Shown: positions 7,888-9,678 of the stretch, one piece after another | Layout: every line of letters starts with the position of its first letter | Position numbering within the stretch: the first letter of the stretch is position 1 | Origin: Bacteroidales bacterium | Lineage (GTDB): Bacteria > Bacteroidota > Bacteroidia > Bacteroidales > GCA-2748055 | Direction of reading: 5' to 3' | NCBI GenBank assembly: GCA_029934875.1 | Contig: JAOZLK010000006.1 | Span: 8,418-18,095, forward strand | Length of the DNA: 9,678 nt | Notes under the pieces: generated by a model | The model's database searches: none | Told to the model about the DNA's origin: nothing | The model's input: the letters and a program-made list of their open reading frames with translations, nothing else | Program-made: the position numbers and the translations under genes

Positions 7888-8095
7888 CTGACTTATCCGG
7901 ATTTCTGAAACCTTCCCATTCTGATCCCGGACGGGATCTATTGAACAGTGGTTGCGTTCAGAAACCATATTACAAGAGCCGAAATCTAAATCCAGATCGA
8001 CCCATGTATGGAGTCACAGCAGCGGGAACTGTTACCGATTCTAACGGTATTCCCTTTTCATTCCACCGGCGAGGCCGGCATGCGGAAACCAATGA
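7873..8095 (-). promoter_or_regulatory. Cobalamin (B12) riboswitch
   Basis: A full cobalamin riboswitch aptamer lies upstream of the operon. P1 is UCAUUGG (8095-8089) with CCAGUGA (7879-7873). A strong P2-region hairpin CCGGC-CUC-GCCGG sits at 8078-8066. The conserved AAAAGGGAA core lies at about 8058-8050, followed by an ACCGUUAGAAUCGGU stem, GUUCCCGCUGCUGUGAC, and at the 3' end the B12 box GUCAGAAGACCUGCC (7892-7878). These match the family consensus for AAAAGGGAA, the CCCGC-ACUGU-like core and AGUCAGGAGACCUGCC; one B12-box base differs (A for G). In this family, ligand binding normally lowers expression of the downstream uptake genes. The target is the operon starting at 7759. The phosphoesterase gene lies upstream of the switch and is not its target. 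Confidence 0.96.
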
Positions 8096-8100
8096 TTAAA

Positions 8101-8108
8101 CAAAAGTA
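8101..8108 (-). promoter_or_regulatory. Putative operon promoter, Bacteroidetes -7 box TACTTTTG
   Basis: TACTTTTG matches the Bacteroidetes -7 consensus TAnnTTTG exactly. It is placed so that transcription would begin near 8095, the first base of the P1 stem of the riboswitch. The -33 element is weak: no TTTG lies 19-21 nt upstream, only TGG. The box lies in the 25-nt gap between the phosphoesterase stop codon and the riboswitch. Confidence 0.6.
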
Positions 8109-8120
8109 AGAAATAATCTA

Positions 8121-9026
8121 TTACGGAGTCCATGCGTAATCAACATATTCCCAATCAACATCTTCTCCGTCGAGATGCAGCAGGAGGAATCCTTCTTCGG
8201 GAAGGCTCTCGGGCTTGTTAGCCCACCAGCGCCCGCAAACCGCTCCTGCGGTGATGAAATGGACCTGGTTCTGAACGTAAATATCCTCCAGGAAATGGAG
8301 GTGGCCCTGAAGAACCAGGCGCAGGTTGTGTCCAAGGAAGAGCTTTAGCACGTCCAGGGAATTTGTGATGACGCTGCCCTCCGAATTGGCTGCCAGAGAA
8401 CCTTTTGATAGCTGGGTTGAGGAGGTGATAAAGGGAATATGAACACTCATGGCAATGGGAGTCTTCTCATCTACCTGCTGTAAATCTGTTTTCAGCCAGT
8501 CGATCTGCTCCTGGTCAATTTTACCAATATAGTGACCATCTTCTCCCCTGTAAATGGCATCCAGTACAATGAAGTGCCAATCCTTATGATCGAAGGAATA
8601 GAATCGCTCACCTATTTCATTTTCAAACATTTTTTTTCCGAATTCCGGATGATCCTCAATACCCTCCTCATCACGGTGCCAGCCATATACTTCATGGTTT
8701 CCAACAGTGTTGTACACCGGCATCTCCAGGTGTCCCGATACTTCCTTATATAGTTTGTACAGAGAATCGGCTCTTCCGTAGGTCTGATTAAGAACATCCA
8801 TTACCAGGTCTCCCCCGGTAAGCACAAAGTCGGGACTGATCTGGTTGATGGTATCAATGGCCTTTTGAAAACCGGCAACTGCATTCAACTCGGGCTGCAA
8901 GTGGATATCAGTCAGGAAGGCAAAGGTGAAGCCCTTTTCAGTTTCAGAGGCTTTGGGGGCTTTGGATGAATTACATCCCACCGTCACGAAGAGGGACAAA
9001 GTGATAAGCAAATAAATATTTTTCAT
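8121..9026 (-). CDS. Calcineurin-like metallophosphoesterase lipoprotein
   Basis: 301 aa from ATG at 9026. The signal peptide ends in the lipobox VTVGC, Cys18, followed by NSSKAPK, which lacks an acidic surface-export signal; a periplasmic-facing lipoprotein is likely. All binuclear-metal motifs are present: FLTDIH (D40, H42), GGD (D73), GNHE (N110, H111), SVHIP (H196) and GHLH (H242, H244). The late segment GAVCGRWW (261-268) is typical of this secreted phosphohydrolase group. The enzyme should hydrolyse a phosphoester, but the substrate is not predictable. A longer reading from ATG at 9056 adds ten residues (MYLFRIKPEP) that spoil the signal peptide and would begin upstream of the predicted transcription start, so 9026 is preferred. 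It ends 26 nt before the B12 riboswitch on the same strand. The link to cobamide uptake is only positional. Confidence 0.92.
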   Translation of the reverse strand: MKNIYLLITLSLFVTVGCNSSKAPKASETEKGFTFAFLTDIHLQPELNAVAGFQKAIDTINQISPDFVLTGGDLVMDVLNQTYGRADSLYKLYKEVSGHLEMPVYNTVGNHEVYGWHRDEEGIEDHPEFGKKMFENEIGERFYSFDHKDWHFIVLDAIYRGEDGHYIGKIDQEQIDWLKTDLQQVDEKTPIAMSVHIPFITSSTQLSKGSLAANSEGSVITNSLDVLKLFLGHNLRLVLQGHLHFLEDIYVQNQVHFITAGAVCGRWWANKPESLPEEGFLLLHLDGEDVDWEYVDYAWTP

Positions 9027-9035
9027 GGGCTCAGG

Positions 9036-9513
9036 TTTTATGCGGAAAAGATACAAAATATTGGACTGTGCATCAAACTCATCGTGGATAATATAAAAGG
9101 AATGAAAGTTATTGCTTCGGGCTCCTGTGCTTTTGATCTGGCCAACAAAATCAAAGAACCGTTTGCTGGAGAAAAGAATGATTTATGGTTTCTACCCTGA
9201 TGTGGTCAATCATCCGGGTGATGAAGCCGACCTCCTGAGGGAGCTGACAAATAGCTATCTGTATAAAGATATTCTCACATGGGAAAGGATTCAAAAACCT
9301 GAGAAACTGGAGCGCCTTGACCAGGCCCTTGCCCTGCAACTGGGGAGCGAAGTTTCCTACAACGAATTGGGACAAACATGCGGAATTGACAATGAAACTG
9401 TTGAGAAGTACATCTCCCTTCTGGAAAAAGCCTTCAGAACAGCCTATCCTGAAGCTGAATTCCAGGTCATCACTCCCCGGAATTATCAGTCTTTCCTGGG
9501 CTTAGAATCTTAG
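9036..9513 (+). pseudogene. Remnant of an AAA ATPase (AAA_14 / DUF4143 type) with two internal deletions
   Basis: Three separate pieces of one family can be read. Piece 1 (about 9036-9160) gives AEKIQNIGLCIKLIVDNIKG, then MKVIASGSCAFDLANKIKEP, matching the ATPase-core segment that normally reads DEAQ.I..IG..LKL then KVIATGSSSFDLANK. Piece 2 (about 9160-9435, shifted frame) gives RLLEKRMIYGFYPDVVNHPG, then LTNSYLYKDIL and SYNELGQTCGIDNETVEKYI, the following helical region. Piece 3 (about 9436-9513) gives AYPEAEFQVITPRNYQSFL, the usual C-terminus. Missing are the N-terminal Walker A part, a few tens of residues between pieces 1 and 2, and the whole DUF4143 middle between pieces 2 and 3. Frame 1 ends at TGA 9198-9200. 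The longest open frame, ATG 9112 to TAG 9511-9513 (133 aa), is therefore not a working ATPase. Intact relatives are about 380-400 aa. Identification is from remembered family consensus. Confidence 0.8.
9046..9077 (-). promoter_or_regulatory. Putative promoter of the metallophosphoesterase gene
   Basis: On the minus strand a -33 element TTTG (9077-9074) is followed after 20 nt by TATCTTTT (9053-9046), one mismatch from TAnnTTTG. Spacing fits the Bacteroidetes vegetative promoter. Transcription would start near 9039, giving a leader of about 12 nt before ATG at 9026. The element lies inside sequence that still reads as a decayed ATPase gene on the opposite strand. Confidence 0.5.
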
Positions 9514-9526
9514 GCTGGATCCAGCC
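9513..9526. repeat. 14-bp perfect palindrome between converging genes
   Basis: GGCTGGATCCAGCC is its own reverse complement and starts on the last base of the ATPase-remnant stop codon. It lies between that remnant and the converging thioesterase-like gene. As RNA it could form a 5-bp stem with a GAUC loop on either strand. No T-run follows on either side, so termination is not well supported. The rest of the short gap up to 9555 holds nothing recognisable. Confidence 0.4.
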
Positions 9527-9555
9527 AGGGCACTTCCGGATGGCATAACAAGGAT

Positions 9556-9678
9556 TTACTGCTTATATGCTGCAAGACTTCCTAAATATTCCTGCGGATT
9601 GCTTAGCAGTTTTCCGCTCTCCCTATCAGCAAAAACAAGTGTAGTGCGCGATCTTGAAACCAGCTTGTTATCCTGATT
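9556..9678 (-). CDS. C-terminal fragment of a probable hotdog-fold acyl-CoA thioesterase, start beyond the window
   Basis: The minus strand is open from the right edge to TAA at 9558-9556 and encodes 40 residues plus stop, exactly in frame with the edge. The segment LVSRSRTTLVFADRESGKLL resembles the last two strands of 4HBT/YbgC-type thioesterases, where an A-R-TTLVFVD-TGKP-like pattern precedes a short tail ending in a Pro-containing turn. The tail here is NPQEYLGSLAAYKQ. The catalytic N-terminal half lies outside the window, so the activity cannot be checked. It converges on the ATPase remnant with a gap of 42 nt. Confidence 0.5.
   Translation of the reverse strand, partial: NQDNKLVSRSRTTLVFADRESGKLLSNPQEYLGSLAAYKQ

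Noticed and set aside
9027..9056. Longer N-terminus for the phosphoesterase from ATG at 9056
   Set aside because: The ten extra residues disrupt the lipoprotein signal peptide, and the predicted transcription start lies downstream of that ATG.
9112..9513. Independent 133-aa gene
   Set aside because: Its pieces match separate parts of a longer ATPase, the first ~16 residues are out of frame with the ATPase reading of the same bases, and both ATP-binding and DUF4143 parts are missing.
1..9678. CRISPR arrays, tRNA or rRNA genes, insertion sequences
   Set aside because: No regularly spaced repeats, no tRNA or rRNA consensus stretches, and no transposase or terminal inverted repeats were seen.

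Overview
The window looks like a Bacteroidetes (Bacteroidota) chromosome segment. Supporting signs are type IX secretion (T9SS) sorting domains, an acidic lipoprotein export signal after a lipobox, TAnnTTTG-type promoters, little Shine-Dalgarno use, and the families DUF5074 and DUF4465. Genus cannot be fixed from this sequence.

The core is a four-gene cobamide (vitamin B12) capture operon on the minus strand, from about 8108 down to 782. It opens with a -7 promoter box and a complete cobalamin riboswitch (8095-7873). A 113-nt leader follows, holding a candidate expression platform and a 13-bp hairpin that ends 3 nt before the first start codon. The genes, in transcription order, are: an 820-aa secreted protein fusing a beta-propeller, a DUF4465 domain and a T9SS tail; a 472-aa T9SS-sorted surface protein; a 664-aa BtuB-like TonB-dependent receptor; and a 364-aa BtuG-like DUF5074 propeller lipoprotein. 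Gene gaps are only 3, 1 and 2 nt, and the two middle genes start with GTG, so translation is probably coupled. The inferred logic is that surface proteins catch cobamide and pass it to the BtuB pore. No inner-membrane ABC transporter (BtuCDF) lies in the window.

Left flank (1-711, minus): an incomplete gene resembling the uracil-DNA glycosylase superfamily, which starts 70 nt past the operon end and runs off the window edge.

Right flank: a calcineurin-like metallophosphoesterase lipoprotein (8121-9026, minus) ends 26 nt before the riboswitch, with no terminator between them. Beyond it, on the plus strand, is a decayed AAA ATPase/DUF4143 gene (about 9036-9513). It has lost the Walker A region and carries two internal deletions, one of which shifts the frame. 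The likely promoter of the phosphoesterase lies inside this relic. At the right edge (9556-9678, minus) is the 40-residue C-terminus of a probable hotdog-fold acyl-CoA thioesterase.

The most notable items are the propeller-DUF4465-T9SS fusion, the conserved-looking 472-aa partner of unknown fold, and the leader structure behind the riboswitch.
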